Shown piece after piece: positions 24,388-32,963 of a stretch of DNA of 38,341 bases (position 1 is the first letter of the stretch; the number at the start of each line of letters is the position of its first letter). Origin of the DNA: DASXTW01 sp036505215 (GTDB taxonomy: Bacteria; Actinomycetota; UBA4738). Made by a program: the position numbers and the translations under genes. The stretch lies in NCBI GenBank assembly GCA_036505215.1, contig DASXTW010000168.1, forward strand, positions 1-38,341, given 5' to 3'. Below the pieces are notes generated by a model, which saw only the letters and a program-made list of their open reading frames with translations, was not told the DNA's origin and searched no databases.

Positions 24388-25128
24388 ATGAAGGTGTTCC
24401 CCGCTGGCTTCAAGCGCGGTCGGTCCCGACCCGATGATGCTAGAGGGATGATCTCGTCGGCCGCTGCGAAGGACGCTTTCCGCCAATCGGCGATCCGATT
24501 CCTCTCGTGTATCGCGGCCCTATCGGTCGCAGGGCTGGCCCTGGTCATCACGCACCCGGCCTGGTGGCCTGTCTCGCTGGTGACCGCTGGCTCGATCCCG
24601 TTCCTTTATCACCTGGCCGGGCTGGGGCGTTTCCACGGCGCGGGGGCCGTCGGCGCATTCGGGGTCATGGAGCGGCTCGCTCGCACCGGGTACTCCGTCT
24701 GGCACGATGTGGCCGTCGGAGATCGCGTTGTGTCCCACGTCGTGGTCGGCCCTGCAGGTGTGTTCGCCATCTCGCGAGTCGCCTGGTCGGGACGGTTCCA
24801 TTCCAGCGAGGACGGGGGCCTGAGGCACAGCCGGAAGGACGCGGGAAGGCTCGTATGGGAAGCCAGCCGGGACGCCGCCGCGGTCAAGGCTCGGCTGCGT
24901 GCGGTCGGACTGCGAACGGTCCCCGTCCGAGCCGTCATCGGCGTGACGCGCGCCGGAATCTCCGGGGCACCGATCGATGTCGGGCAAGCAGTGCTCGTTC
25001 GCATGGTGGACATACCTGCCTACGTGCTCTCCAGCGGACCGGCGCTTGCTCACGAGCAGGTCGCCCGGGCCGTCACCGCCTTCGAGGGCGAGGAGCCGAC
25101 CGAACGGTCCCGCCCAGGCCGCGGCTAG
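24388..25128 (+). CDS. Membrane protein with a divergent NERD (nuclease-related) domain
   Basis: The 246-aa protein has two hydrophobic helices at about residues 37-56 and 60-78. A domain from about 84 follows that resembles NERD: GAGAVGAFGVMERLARTGYSVWHDV, then SHVVVGPAGVFAISRV. Canonical NERD domains read IDHVVVGPxGVFVIETK, with the Asp, Glu and Lys forming a restriction-endonuclease-like site. Here these positions are Ser116, Arg130 and Val131, so nuclease activity is doubtful and a binding role is more likely. The start ATG at 24388 has no strong ribosome site; an internal ATG at 24448 is too close to its own AGAGGG. Confidence 0.7.
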   Translation: MKVFPAGFKRGRSRPDDARGMISSAAAKDAFRQSAIRFLSCIAALSVAGLALVITHPAWWPVSLVTAGSIPFLYHLAGLGRFHGAGAVGAFGVMERLARTGYSVWHDVAVGDRVVSHVVVGPAGVFAISRVAWSGRFHSSEDGGLRHSRKDAGRLVWEASRDAAAVKARLRAVGLRTVPVRAVIGVTRAGISGAPIDVGQAVLVRMVDIPAYVLSSGPALAHEQVARAVTAFEGEEPTERSRPGRG

Positions 25129-25179
25129 CTCCCAGCCGCAGGTTGCTCCCCACACATCCGATCGGCCACGCTTGTCGCC

Positions 25180-25917
25180 ATGGGCAACGCGTCAACTCTC
25201 ATCCGTGCAGCCGTGATCGACTTCGACGGGACGATCTGCCTGCACGATGTGTCCGAGGAGATCCTCGCCGAGTTCGCATCGCCCGAGTGGTGGGATATCG
25301 ACCTCGAGTTCCCGCGAGGAGAGATCGGCTCGCGAGAGTGTCTCGTGCGCCAGGGCGCCCTCCTGGCAGGGAGCAAGGAGGCGATGCTGGATTTCGTTCT
25401 GGAACGCTTCACCATCGAGCCCTCGTTCGGGCCGTTTGTAGATTGGGCACGTAAAGCAGGCATCGACGTGGTCGTGGCCAGCGACGGGTTCGGGTTCTAC
25501 GTGGAACCCATGCTGCGCGCCGCTGGCGTCGAAGCGGCTACGGTCTACACGAACGACACCGCGATCGAGGATGGCCGTCTGCCCAGATTCTCGTTCCCCA
25601 ACGCGCACCCGATCTGTGTGGGCTGTGGGACCTGCAAGATGCTGGTGGTGCTGCAGAGCCGAGAGCGATTCGGCCCAGTGGCCTTCGTGGGCGAGGGCCA
25701 CAGCGACCGATACGGAGCCCTGTATTCGGACCTGGTGTTCGCCAAGAAACACCTGATCGACATCTGCATGCGCGACGCGATTCCCTTCCAGACCTGGGAC
25801 AGCTTCGACGACGTCCGGACGGGACTGGAGAAAGCGAGCGACGTCCCCGGCCCCGTCGCGCCGGAGACCTGCCCCGGCTGGACCTGGCCCTCGCGGGTGA
25901 CCCCCCACGGCCTCTGA
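25180..25917 (+). CDS. HAD-IB family phosphatase, MtnX-like
   Basis: The 245-aa haloacid dehalogenase-type hydrolase has motif I DFDGTI (Asp14 nucleophile, Asp16), motif II VVVASDGFGFYVEPML and the later acidic motif FVGEGHSDRYGALYSDLVFAK. The CVGCGTCK segment in the cap-to-core region is shared with MtnX-type enzymes, which dephosphorylate 2-hydroxy-3-keto-5-methylthiopentenyl-1-phosphate in methionine salvage. No other salvage genes are nearby, so the exact substrate is open. Motif IV reads GHSD, where GDGxSD is more usual. The start ATG lacks a clear ribosome site. Confidence 0.8.
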   Translation: MGNASTLIRAAVIDFDGTICLHDVSEEILAEFASPEWWDIDLEFPRGEIGSRECLVRQGALLAGSKEAMLDFVLERFTIEPSFGPFVDWARKAGIDVVVASDGFGFYVEPMLRAAGVEAATVYTNDTAIEDGRLPRFSFPNAHPICVGCGTCKMLVVLQSRERFGPVAFVGEGHSDRYGALYSDLVFAKKHLIDICMRDAIPFQTWDSFDDVRTGLEKASDVPGPVAPETCPGWTWPSRVTPHGL

Positions 25918-25958
25918 GTTCGACAGAGACGTCATGGCTTCGGAAGGATCACTCGGGC

Positions 25959-26350
25959 TGCGATGGCCAGCCAGAGGCGAGCTTGTCGCTGCCGGGATCG
26001 AGGCTGGTGTGGGAGGAGGGCTTCGACGAAGGCCAGCAACACGGCCACGACGGCTGGGATACATCGGCAATGATCCATCGTCGGTGGAGCGTCGCAACAG
26101 CCCCAGAAGATGTATTGCGCTGGTATCGACGCGAGTTGGTCGGGCTCGGGTGGACGTACCGAGGCCGAGATCAGACGCGGGTCATGGAAAGCACGTGCGA
26201 GAGGACGAGGCGCAGCGAGACGTGCTCCACGTGATCGTGCGGGGGCGTGCTGTGGATCGGCCGTTCTGGATGTGGTGGCCGCCCGGAACGGACGACGACC
26301 CGAACCTGCACTACGAAGTGCAGTTTTCGGCGACATCGCGGAGCGGCTGA
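25959..26350 (+). pseudogene. Frameshifted gene for a small hypothetical protein
   Basis: One frame encodes a protein-like stretch (LVWEEGFDEGQQHGHDGWDTS, then TAPEDVLRWYRRELVGLGWTY) and stops at 26234. A second frame takes over near 26190-26225 with VLHVIVRGRAVDRPFWMWWPPG and HYEVQFSATS, ending at 26350. The join gives a compact protein of about 120 residues of the kind seen in many actinobacterial small proteins (a D-V-x-x-W/F-Y-x-x-x-L-x-x-x-G-W helix, then a beta-rich end). No start codon is convincing in the first frame, so the 5' limit is approximate. It may be a decayed gene or an indel in the assembly. From 26351 to 26474 I see nothing else. Confidence 0.45.
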
Positions 26351-26474
26351 TACTGAAACCCGCAACACATCCTGCACGGATCGACAGGCTAAGGACACCA
26401 CCAGTCCGTCCGGGCCCCATGGAGAATCGACGCGAGCAATTTCTCAAACCTCGGCCACGGAGACGAGGAAATCA

Positions 26475-28523
26475 TTAGCCTACGTCGGCTTCGGCGCGGG
26501 TGTTCCCGAGCCAGCTTTCGTACAGCGACCCATAGACCCCGCCGGAATCGACCAGCTCTTTGTGAGTGCCGCGTTCCACGATTCGGCCCTCCCGGAACAC
26601 CAGCACTTCTTCGGCGGCCTCGGCCGTCGACAGCCGGTGGGCGATGGTCACGGTGGTCCGACCCTCGGATAGGCGCGTCAGGGCATCCGCCAGGGCGCGT
26701 TCGGTTTCGGGGTCCACGGCTGACGTGGCCTCGTCCAGGATCAGTAGTCCGGGGTTTCCCATCTGGGCCCGAGCCAGCGCCACGAGCTGCCGCTCCCCCA
26801 CCGACAGATTCTCTCCGCGCTCGCCGACGGGGGTGTCCAGACCCTGCGGAAGGCTCTGCACCCATTCAGCAAGCCCGAGGGCCTCGAAGGAAGCCAGGAC
26901 GTCATCGTCCGTGGCACCTTCCTTCCCGTACCGGACGTTCTCCCGGACCGTCGTGTCGAACAGGAAGCCGTCCTGGGGCACCATCCGGATGGCCGCCCGG
27001 CGCGACTCCGGAGCCACCTCCCGCAGGTCCACACCCCCAACAAGGATCCGCCCACCGGTCGGATCGGCCAGCCGGCACAGCAGCTTGGCGAACGTGGTCT
27101 TCCCGTGACCTGTCTCACCGACGACAGCCACGTGTGACCCGGCTCGCAGCTGAACGTCGATCCCGCGCAGCACCGGACCGCCTCCCCCATCGGGGTAGGC
27201 GTACTGGAGCCCTTCGGTCTGCACGGCGAGAGGATCCTCCGGTAGCCTCACGCCCGGATTCGGCTCGGCCATCTCCACGGGCACGTCCAGCAGACCCAAC
27301 ACCTTGCGCCACCCGGCGATGGCAGTCTGGGTCAGGTCGAACGTCTCCGACAGCTCCGACAGCGGTTGGACGAACAGGCTCACCAGGAAGATGAACGCCA
27401 CCAGGTCGCCCAGCGATAGGCCCCACCGCGGCCCGAACCACGCACCCACGGCGACGACCGAGGCCACCGCGGCCGCCCCGAACAGGTCGGCCATGGGGAA
27501 GATCGTGGCCTGGTACCGGGCGCCGTACATCTCGGCCTTGTATCTCCTGCGGATGGCTGCCTTCAGCCGTTGATTCGTTCGCTCCTCCAAGCCGTACGCG
27601 CGGACAACGGCGGCGCCCATCAGGCTCTCCGAGATCTCCGACAGGGTCTCTCCCACCCGGGTCCGCACGGTGTCGTACGCCCGGAGCATCCCCTTCTGCA
27701 TGACTCGCAGGATCAGGAACAGAGGCGCGATCACGCCCAGCACGAGAGCAGCGAGCCGCCACGAATAGATGAACATGGCGACCGCCGTTCCGAGCATCAG
27801 CGCGGAGCTGGTGATCCAGGAGATCCCGCCCCACTCCAGGAACTGGAACAGGATGTCGATGTCGGCGGTGACCCGGGACACGAATGCCCCTCGCCTCTCC
27901 GCGCTCTGTTCGGCGATGCTGAGCTCGTGGATGTGGGCGAAGGCCCTGACCCGCAGGTTCGCTAGAGCGTTCTCGGTGGCCCGCACCATCCGCTGGTAGG
28001 TGAGCCGCCCGGCAAAGTAGACGACGATCACCACCGCAACCGCGATCGCACAGGCCGAGTACACGAACCGAGGACGGAACCCCCCTGGCCCGGTCAGGCC
28101 CTTGTCGAAGATCTGTTGGATCAGGATGGGAACCAGCAGACGCCCTGCCGTGAGGGCCATGGCCAACGCGATGGTGAAGCCGATCCCTGCCCTGAGCTCG
28201 GGGGTGGCCCGGAGCCCCCTGCGAACGAGCTCGACGGCGCCCTCGATCTGCGGCTCGAGCTCTTCCGGACGCGTGGGCCTGCTGGGCGTGGGAGCCTCCC
28301 GGCCGCCCGGCGGGACGATCTCCTCGATCGGCGGCAGCTCGCCCTTGCGCGTCTTCTCCCTCATCCATTCCAGGACCCACTCCAGACGGGCCCAGCCGAA
28401 GACACGCTCCATCCGCGAGCGCTCCTCCTGAGCCTCTCGCAGGCGAGCCTGATCATCGCGCGGACGGGTGACACGACCACGCTCGTCCTCCTGCCGGCGC
28501 GTGCGATCTCGCTCGGACCTCAT
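26475..28523 (-). CDS. ABC exporter half-transporter with canonical ATPase site
   Basis: The 682-aa protein comprises an unusual charged N-terminal extension (residues 1-110), six transmembrane helices (about 112-400) and a nucleotide-binding domain. Walker A is GETGHGKTT (469-477), Walker B LLILDEATS with catalytic Glu598, and the switch His is 629 (IAHRLST). The signature is degenerate, LSVGE (573-577) instead of LSGGQ. Its start ATG overlaps the stop of the upstream ABC gene (ATGA), so the two are translated together and most likely pair as a heterodimer like TM287/288 or BmrCD. They would export a lipid, drug or glycan across the membrane; the substrate is unknown. Confidence 0.9.
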   Translation of the reverse strand: MRSERDRTRRQEDERGRVTRPRDDQARLREAQEERSRMERVFGWARLEWVLEWMREKTRKGELPPIEEIVPPGGREAPTPSRPTRPEELEPQIEGAVELVRRGLRATPELRAGIGFTIALAMALTAGRLLVPILIQQIFDKGLTGPGGFRPRFVYSACAIAVAVVIVVYFAGRLTYQRMVRATENALANLRVRAFAHIHELSIAEQSAERRGAFVSRVTADIDILFQFLEWGGISWITSSALMLGTAVAMFIYSWRLAALVLGVIAPLFLILRVMQKGMLRAYDTVRTRVGETLSEISESLMGAAVVRAYGLEERTNQRLKAAIRRRYKAEMYGARYQATIFPMADLFGAAAVASVVAVGAWFGPRWGLSLGDLVAFIFLVSLFVQPLSELSETFDLTQTAIAGWRKVLGLLDVPVEMAEPNPGVRLPEDPLAVQTEGLQYAYPDGGGGPVLRGIDVQLRAGSHVAVVGETGHGKTTFAKLLCRLADPTGGRILVGGVDLREVAPESRRAAIRMVPQDGFLFDTTVRENVRYGKEGATDDDVLASFEALGLAEWVQSLPQGLDTPVGERGENLSVGERQLVALARAQMGNPGLLILDEATSAVDPETERALADALTRLSEGRTTVTIAHRLSTAEAAEEVLVFREGRIVERGTHKELVDSGGVYGSLYESWLGNTRAEADVG

Positions 28524-30271
28524 GCCGCCCCCCGCTCGTACGCCGAGACCATGGCCAGATAGGACGGGTGGGACAGCAGCTGGACGTGCGTGCCCTCGGC
28601 CACGATCCGGCCTTCGTCCAGGAACAGCACCCGGTCGGCCAGGCTGATCGTGGAGACGCGGTAGGCGATGACGAACAGGGTGGTATCCAGCTCGCGCCGG
28701 AGGCCCTCGAGGATGGCCGCCTCGACCGTGGGGTCCACGGACGAGGTCGCGTCGTCCAGGATCAGTAGTCTGGGCTTGCGGACCAGGGCTCGGGCCAGAG
28801 CCAGTCGCTGACGCTGCCCACCAGACAGGGTCACTCCTCGTTCTCCCAGGACCGTGTCGTACCCCCTGGGGAGCTCACGGACGAACTCCTCGGCCTGGGC
28901 CAGCCGAAGCGCCTCCCGGATCTCCCGGTCGGAGACCTGGAGGTCCAGGGCCACGTTCTCCCGCACGGTCCTGGCGAACAGGAAACTCTCCTGGAACACG
29001 ACGGCCGCGGACCGACGCAGAGCATCCGGGTCCAGGTGGCGAAGGTCGACCCCGCCCAGCCGGATCGAGCCGTTCTCCGGATCGGCCAGACGAACCAGCA
29101 AGTGGGCCAGGGTGCTCTTGCCCGACCCTGTCGGCCCGACCAGGGCCACGGACTCGTTCGCTGCCACTTCGAAGGACAGGTTCTCCAGGACGCGATTTCC
29201 GTCATAGGAGAAGGAGACCGACCGGACCGAGATCGCGGTCGGCTCATCGGGGAGCGGGATGCGCTCGGTTGCCGGAGGCAGGCTGATCGGCTCGGCGAAG
29301 ACCTCCTGGATGCGCTCGCGACCCACCACCGCTCGAGGGACGTCCGAGAGCACGAACCCGATCAGGCGCAGCGGGAAGGCCAGCAGCTCGAAGAGGCTGA
29401 CGAACTGGACCAGCGTGCCCACCGTGATGGCGCCGGTCGAGACCCGCCAGGAGCCCACCGCGATCAGCACGATGATGCCGATCGCCGGGATGGCTTCGAA
29501 GGCCGGCTCGAAGGCGGCTCGAAGGCGGCCCATCCTGACCCGCTCGTCCCGCAGGGCCATGGCGCGTTCCTTCAGCCGCTCCACCTCGGCCCGTTCTCGG
29601 CCCAAGGTCTTGACCATGAGCGCCCCGTCGATGCTCTCGTGGGCCACCGCGGACACGTCGCCGATCCGTTCCTGGGCCTTCGTGGCCGGGTCCTCGACCT
29701 TGGCCGTGTAGTAGCGGTTGATCACGGCCAGGCCGGGCAGCACCAGGATTCCGATCACGGCCAGGAACAGGTCGGTCGCGAGCAGGGCGATGGTGGCGAA
29801 TACGACCAGCAGCACGACGGCCAGGGACCACGGGAGCGGGTGGATGACCTCGATGGCGGCCATGACGTCCGCCTCGGCATGCGCCATCAACTCGCCTGTG
29901 GGGCGGCTTCGGTGGTACGCGAGAGGAAGGGCCTGATACCGGTCGACCACGCGGTTGGTCAGCGTCATCCGCATGCGGCTGCCGGTCATCCCGGCGAAAT
30001 ACCGCCGCAGGATGATCCCCGCCGCCCGGATGACCCCGACGGCCATGATGGCCACGACACCCCACCAGATCGCCCCCGCCCTCACCCCACCCTTGAACGC
30101 AGGAACGAGCACGCGGTCGGTGATCCGGCCGAGGACGATCGTGCTCCCCACCGTCATGCCGGCATAGACCGTCGCCCCGGTTACCGCGATGGCGAACGGC
30201 AACGGGTGAGTGGCGATGTATGAGCCGATGATGCGCAAGCCGCGCATGACGACGCTGCGTTGTTCTTTCAT
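28520..30271 (-). CDS. ABC exporter half-transporter with degenerate ATPase site
   Basis: The 583-aa protein has six transmembrane helices (to about residue 310) and an ATPase domain. Walker A is GPTGSGKST (379-387) and the signature LSGGQ (482-486) is intact. However, Walker B reads LLILDDATS with Asp507 in place of the catalytic Glu, and the switch histidine is replaced by Tyr537 (VIAYRVST). Combined with the partner's LSVGE signature, this builds one non-catalytic and one catalytic site, the known layout of asymmetric heterodimeric exporters. Start ATG at 30271; the longer frame upstream runs through the divergent promoter region and is rejected. The 193 bp to the next gene must hold promoters in both directions. 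Confidence 0.92.
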   Translation of the reverse strand: MKEQRSVVMRGLRIIGSYIATHPLPFAIAVTGATVYAGMTVGSTIVLGRITDRVLVPAFKGGVRAGAIWWGVVAIMAVGVIRAAGIILRRYFAGMTGSRMRMTLTNRVVDRYQALPLAYHRSRPTGELMAHAEADVMAAIEVIHPLPWSLAVVLLVVFATIALLATDLFLAVIGILVLPGLAVINRYYTAKVEDPATKAQERIGDVSAVAHESIDGALMVKTLGRERAEVERLKERAMALRDERVRMGRLRAAFEPAFEAIPAIGIIVLIAVGSWRVSTGAITVGTLVQFVSLFELLAFPLRLIGFVLSDVPRAVVGRERIQEVFAEPISLPPATERIPLPDEPTAISVRSVSFSYDGNRVLENLSFEVAANESVALVGPTGSGKSTLAHLLVRLADPENGSIRLGGVDLRHLDPDALRRSAAVVFQESFLFARTVRENVALDLQVSDREIREALRLAQAEEFVRELPRGYDTVLGERGVTLSGGQRQRLALARALVRKPRLLILDDATSSVDPTVEAAILEGLRRELDTTLFVIAYRVSTISLADRVLFLDEGRIVAEGTHVQLLSHPSYLAMVSAYERGAA

Positions 30272-30464
30272 TGGTCGTGCTCCTCGCCCGGCGGAGGGCG
30301 GAAAATTCCGGACAGCCTGAAGCGAGACCTGGGAGACCCGGCCGGCGGCGGGATCATGATACGAGGTTGAGCCCGCTCGTTCCACCCCCGGATGCGGGTG
30401 CAAAGAGGGACTGGAACTTTGTAGCGGGCTGAGGCATCTGCAGGATGCTCGAGAAAGGGGTTGG

Positions 30465-31730
30465 ATGGTCAGGAACGACGCGCCCGGACAGCATCGCCGC
30501 CGGACAACCCGAGGCCTCTTCCGGTCGGCGCGGCCGATGGTGGCAGCCGCGGGCCTCCTGGTGTTGCTTCTGACGTCCTGCGGCTCAGGGGGTGGCTCGA
30601 GCGTCTCTGATCGCCACGGGAGGACAAGCGGGAACTCCATGGCTCCTCGAGCCGCCAGCTCCGAGGGAAGTCCATCCCCTACCCCCTCCGCCCTCGCTTT
30701 CGGATTCACGTCTCTCCAGATGTTCTCCCCCACCGTCGGCTGGGCCCTCAGCTGGGACCTCGATTCAGCCAGGAATCGGGTGCTCAGGACTTCAGACGGC
30801 GGCTCGACGTGGTCGGATCTGACGCCCTCAGGGATCGACGGGGACGACTCCGGGGTGGTCGCGTCATTCCTGGACGAGAGCCACGCCTGGGTGGCCTGGC
30901 CTCATCGACGCTCCGACACGACCACGACCGTCACCGTCTTCGCGACGACCGACCGTGGACGCTCCTGGAGAAGCAACCGCTTCACCTCGACTCCCGGCTG
31001 GGATGGTCAGGTTCAGTTCGTCGATCCACGCCACGGATGGGCGGTCGCTGTGATCGCGGCCGGGCTGGGACACGACCCCGTCGAAGTGTGGCGAACCCGG
31101 GATGGAGGGAGGACATGGAGGCCGGTCTCGGCCTCGAGCGACCCCTACTTTCCTGATCTCCCTCGCTCCACACCCAAGGCGCTTCCGCCGTGTGGTGCGA
31201 CGGCAACGTTCGTGGATCGGTCCACTGGGTTCGCCGTCGGGGGCTGCCCCAACCGCAACGAGTTGTTCGTCACGCACGACGCGGGACGCTCCTGGCTCCG
31301 CATCCGCATGTTTCCCCCGCCTCCGGAAGGCGGAGGTCCGGGCGTGCCCTCCTTCAGCTCGCCACTCCACGGGTTCTTGCCGGTCTTCGGACCCCAAGGT
31401 CAGGGTGTGGTCCGCCTGTACTTCACCCACGACGGTGGGCGGAGCTGGACTCGGGCTCGCTTGCCCGTCGAGATCATCGAGGCCGGTCCTGCCTTCTCCG
31501 ACCCACGACACGGCTGGTTCTACGGAGAAGGCAAGGTCTACACGACCGCGGACGGCGGGGCGCATTGGTCGAGCTTCTCGACGAACCTGTGCCTGGCCGG
31601 ATCCAACCTCGAATTCGTGGACCTGCTTCACGGCTGGGCTTTCTCCCAAGACCCCGAGGACCCCTTCCTCCTTCGCACCGAGGACGGAGGCCGCAGTTGG
31701 ACGACGCTCCCCGCCACGATCACCGGCTAG
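30465..31730 (+). CDS. Exported lipoprotein with BNR/Asp-box beta-propeller
   Basis: The 421-aa protein has a basic N-terminus, hydrophobic stretch and lipobox ending LLTSC, so it is expected to be lipidated and held on the outside of the membrane. After a Ser/Pro/Gly-rich linker, a propeller follows with many Asp boxes (RTSDGGSTW, TTDRGRSWR, RTRDGGRTW, THDAGRSW, THDGGRSW, TADGGAHW, RTEDGGRSW) and interleaved HGW/VGWA blade turns. This is the layout of Ycf48/sortilin-like propellers. Function unknown; binding of a partner or glycan is plausible. Ribosome site AAGGGG just before the ATG. The sugar dehydrogenase gene follows 109 nt later. Confidence 0.82.
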   Translation: MVRNDAPGQHRRRTTRGLFRSARPMVAAAGLLVLLLTSCGSGGGSSVSDRHGRTSGNSMAPRAASSEGSPSPTPSALAFGFTSLQMFSPTVGWALSWDLDSARNRVLRTSDGGSTWSDLTPSGIDGDDSGVVASFLDESHAWVAWPHRRSDTTTTVTVFATTDRGRSWRSNRFTSTPGWDGQVQFVDPRHGWAVAVIAAGLGHDPVEVWRTRDGGRTWRPVSASSDPYFPDLPRSTPKALPPCGATATFVDRSTGFAVGGCPNRNELFVTHDAGRSWLRIRMFPPPPEGGGPGVPSFSSPLHGFLPVFGPQGQGVVRLYFTHDGGRSWTRARLPVEIIEAGPAFSDPRHGWFYGEGKVYTTADGGAHWSSFSTNLCLAGSNLEFVDLLHGWAFSQDPEDPFLLRTEDGGRSWTTLPATITG

Positions 31731-31839
31731 CTTCGTGTTGCTCCACGTCGCTTCGTGTGCTGGGGGTGCTTTGGACCGATCAGGCTGCCTTTGATAGCGT
31801 CACGCGCGTCGTCCCCAAGGGCGAGTCGGAGGCCACGTC

Positions 31840-32940
31840 ATGATCCGTAGAGCAAGCGTGATTGCTGCCGTCATTGCGCTTTCGCTGGCCGGCTGGAATC
31901 AGTCAGTAGCGGAGCAACGAGGGTCCACCACAGGTCGGCCCGCCGGCCACGTCACCGCGATCAGCGCAACCCCCGTCGTGACCGGCTTGGCTTTTCCAGC
32001 TGCCTTCACGGTCGGGAATGACCGCCGGATCTATTACGGGGAGCGTTTCACCGGCCGGATCCGGATCTTCAACCCGGCCACCGGCTCGGACACGCTGTGG
32101 ACCACCATCCCGAACATTTCCAACCAGGGCGAGCGCGGTCTGCTCGGCCTTCAGCTCCTCCCCGGGTCGCTCAATCTCGTGGGGTTCGTCTACGCCACCA
32201 GGCTCGTGAACGGGGTTCCGACGAATCAGATCATCGAAGTGAGCTCGATCCTGCGGGTGATCTTCTCCAGCAACACGCCTTCGCAGCTCAACCACAATGG
32301 GGGCCGGATCCTGTTCGGACCCGATGGCAACCTCTATGCGGTCATCGGCGATGCCCAGAGCCCGGGCAATTCCCAGGACCTGGCCAAACACGCTGGGAAG
32401 ATCCTCCGCATGACGCCGAGCGGAGGCGTCCCCGGCGACAATCCGTTTCCCGGGAACCTCGTCTGGTCCTATGGTCACAGGAACTCGTACGGCTTCACGT
32501 TCGATCCCTTGACCGGCCGGCTCTGGCAGACGGAGAACGGTCCCGAGTGCAACGACGAGATCAACCTGGTGGCGAGGGGCGCGAATTACGGTTGGGGGCC
32601 GCACGAGACGTGTTCGAGTCCGCCGCCTCCGCCGGCCAACACCAACCAGGACGGCCCGAACCCGGTGATGCCGCTGGCTTGGTTCACGCCGACCACAGCC
32701 CCCACCGGGGCGGCGTTCTGCGTGGGGTGCGGCATCCCCTCCAGCGAGGGTGCGATGTTCTTCGGCACGTACAACACGAACCAGATCACCCGTGTCGTGC
32801 TCGATGCCAACCGCACGGGGATCGCCTCCATGCAGGTGGTGTACACGCACCCCCGGCCGATCCTCTCGATCGAACGGGGACCGGACAAGGTCGTCTATTT
32901 CAGCGACACCGGCGGCATCTACAAACTGGTGGGCAGTTAG
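31840..32940 (+). CDS. PQQ-dependent sugar dehydrogenase (GSDH/YliI-like), exported
   Basis: The 366-aa protein has a short signal peptide (MIRRASVIAAVIALSLAG) and a six-bladed propeller of the soluble glucose/sorbosone dehydrogenase family. Recognisable segments are GERGLLGLQLLP, the catalytic-type His152 in LNHNGGRILFGPDGNLY, VWSYGHRNSYGFTFDP and LWQTENGPECNDEINLV followed by GANYGWG. Such proteins oxidise aldose sugars with bound PQQ and Ca2+ outside the cell, although many members have unproven activity. A proline run (PPPPPANTN) marks a loop insertion. The methyltransferase gene begins 23 nt downstream on the same strand. Confidence 0.9.
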   Translation: MIRRASVIAAVIALSLAGWNQSVAEQRGSTTGRPAGHVTAISATPVVTGLAFPAAFTVGNDRRIYYGERFTGRIRIFNPATGSDTLWTTIPNISNQGERGLLGLQLLPGSLNLVGFVYATRLVNGVPTNQIIEVSSILRVIFSSNTPSQLNHNGGRILFGPDGNLYAVIGDAQSPGNSQDLAKHAGKILRMTPSGGVPGDNPFPGNLVWSYGHRNSYGFTFDPLTGRLWQTENGPECNDEINLVARGANYGWGPHETCSSPPPPPANTNQDGPNPVMPLAWFTPTTAPTGAAFCVGCGIPSSEGAMFFGTYNTNQITRVVLDANRTGIASMQVVYTHPRPILSIERGPDKVVYFSDTGGIYKLVGS

Positions 32941-32963
32941 CCCGGGCTGCGAGGGGAGACGAG

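Noticed and set aside
25932..26447. Minus-strand open frame over the frameshifted gene region
   Set aside because: It has some protein-like stretches, but the two plus-strand frames together look more like a real protein; the opposite strand cannot be fully excluded.
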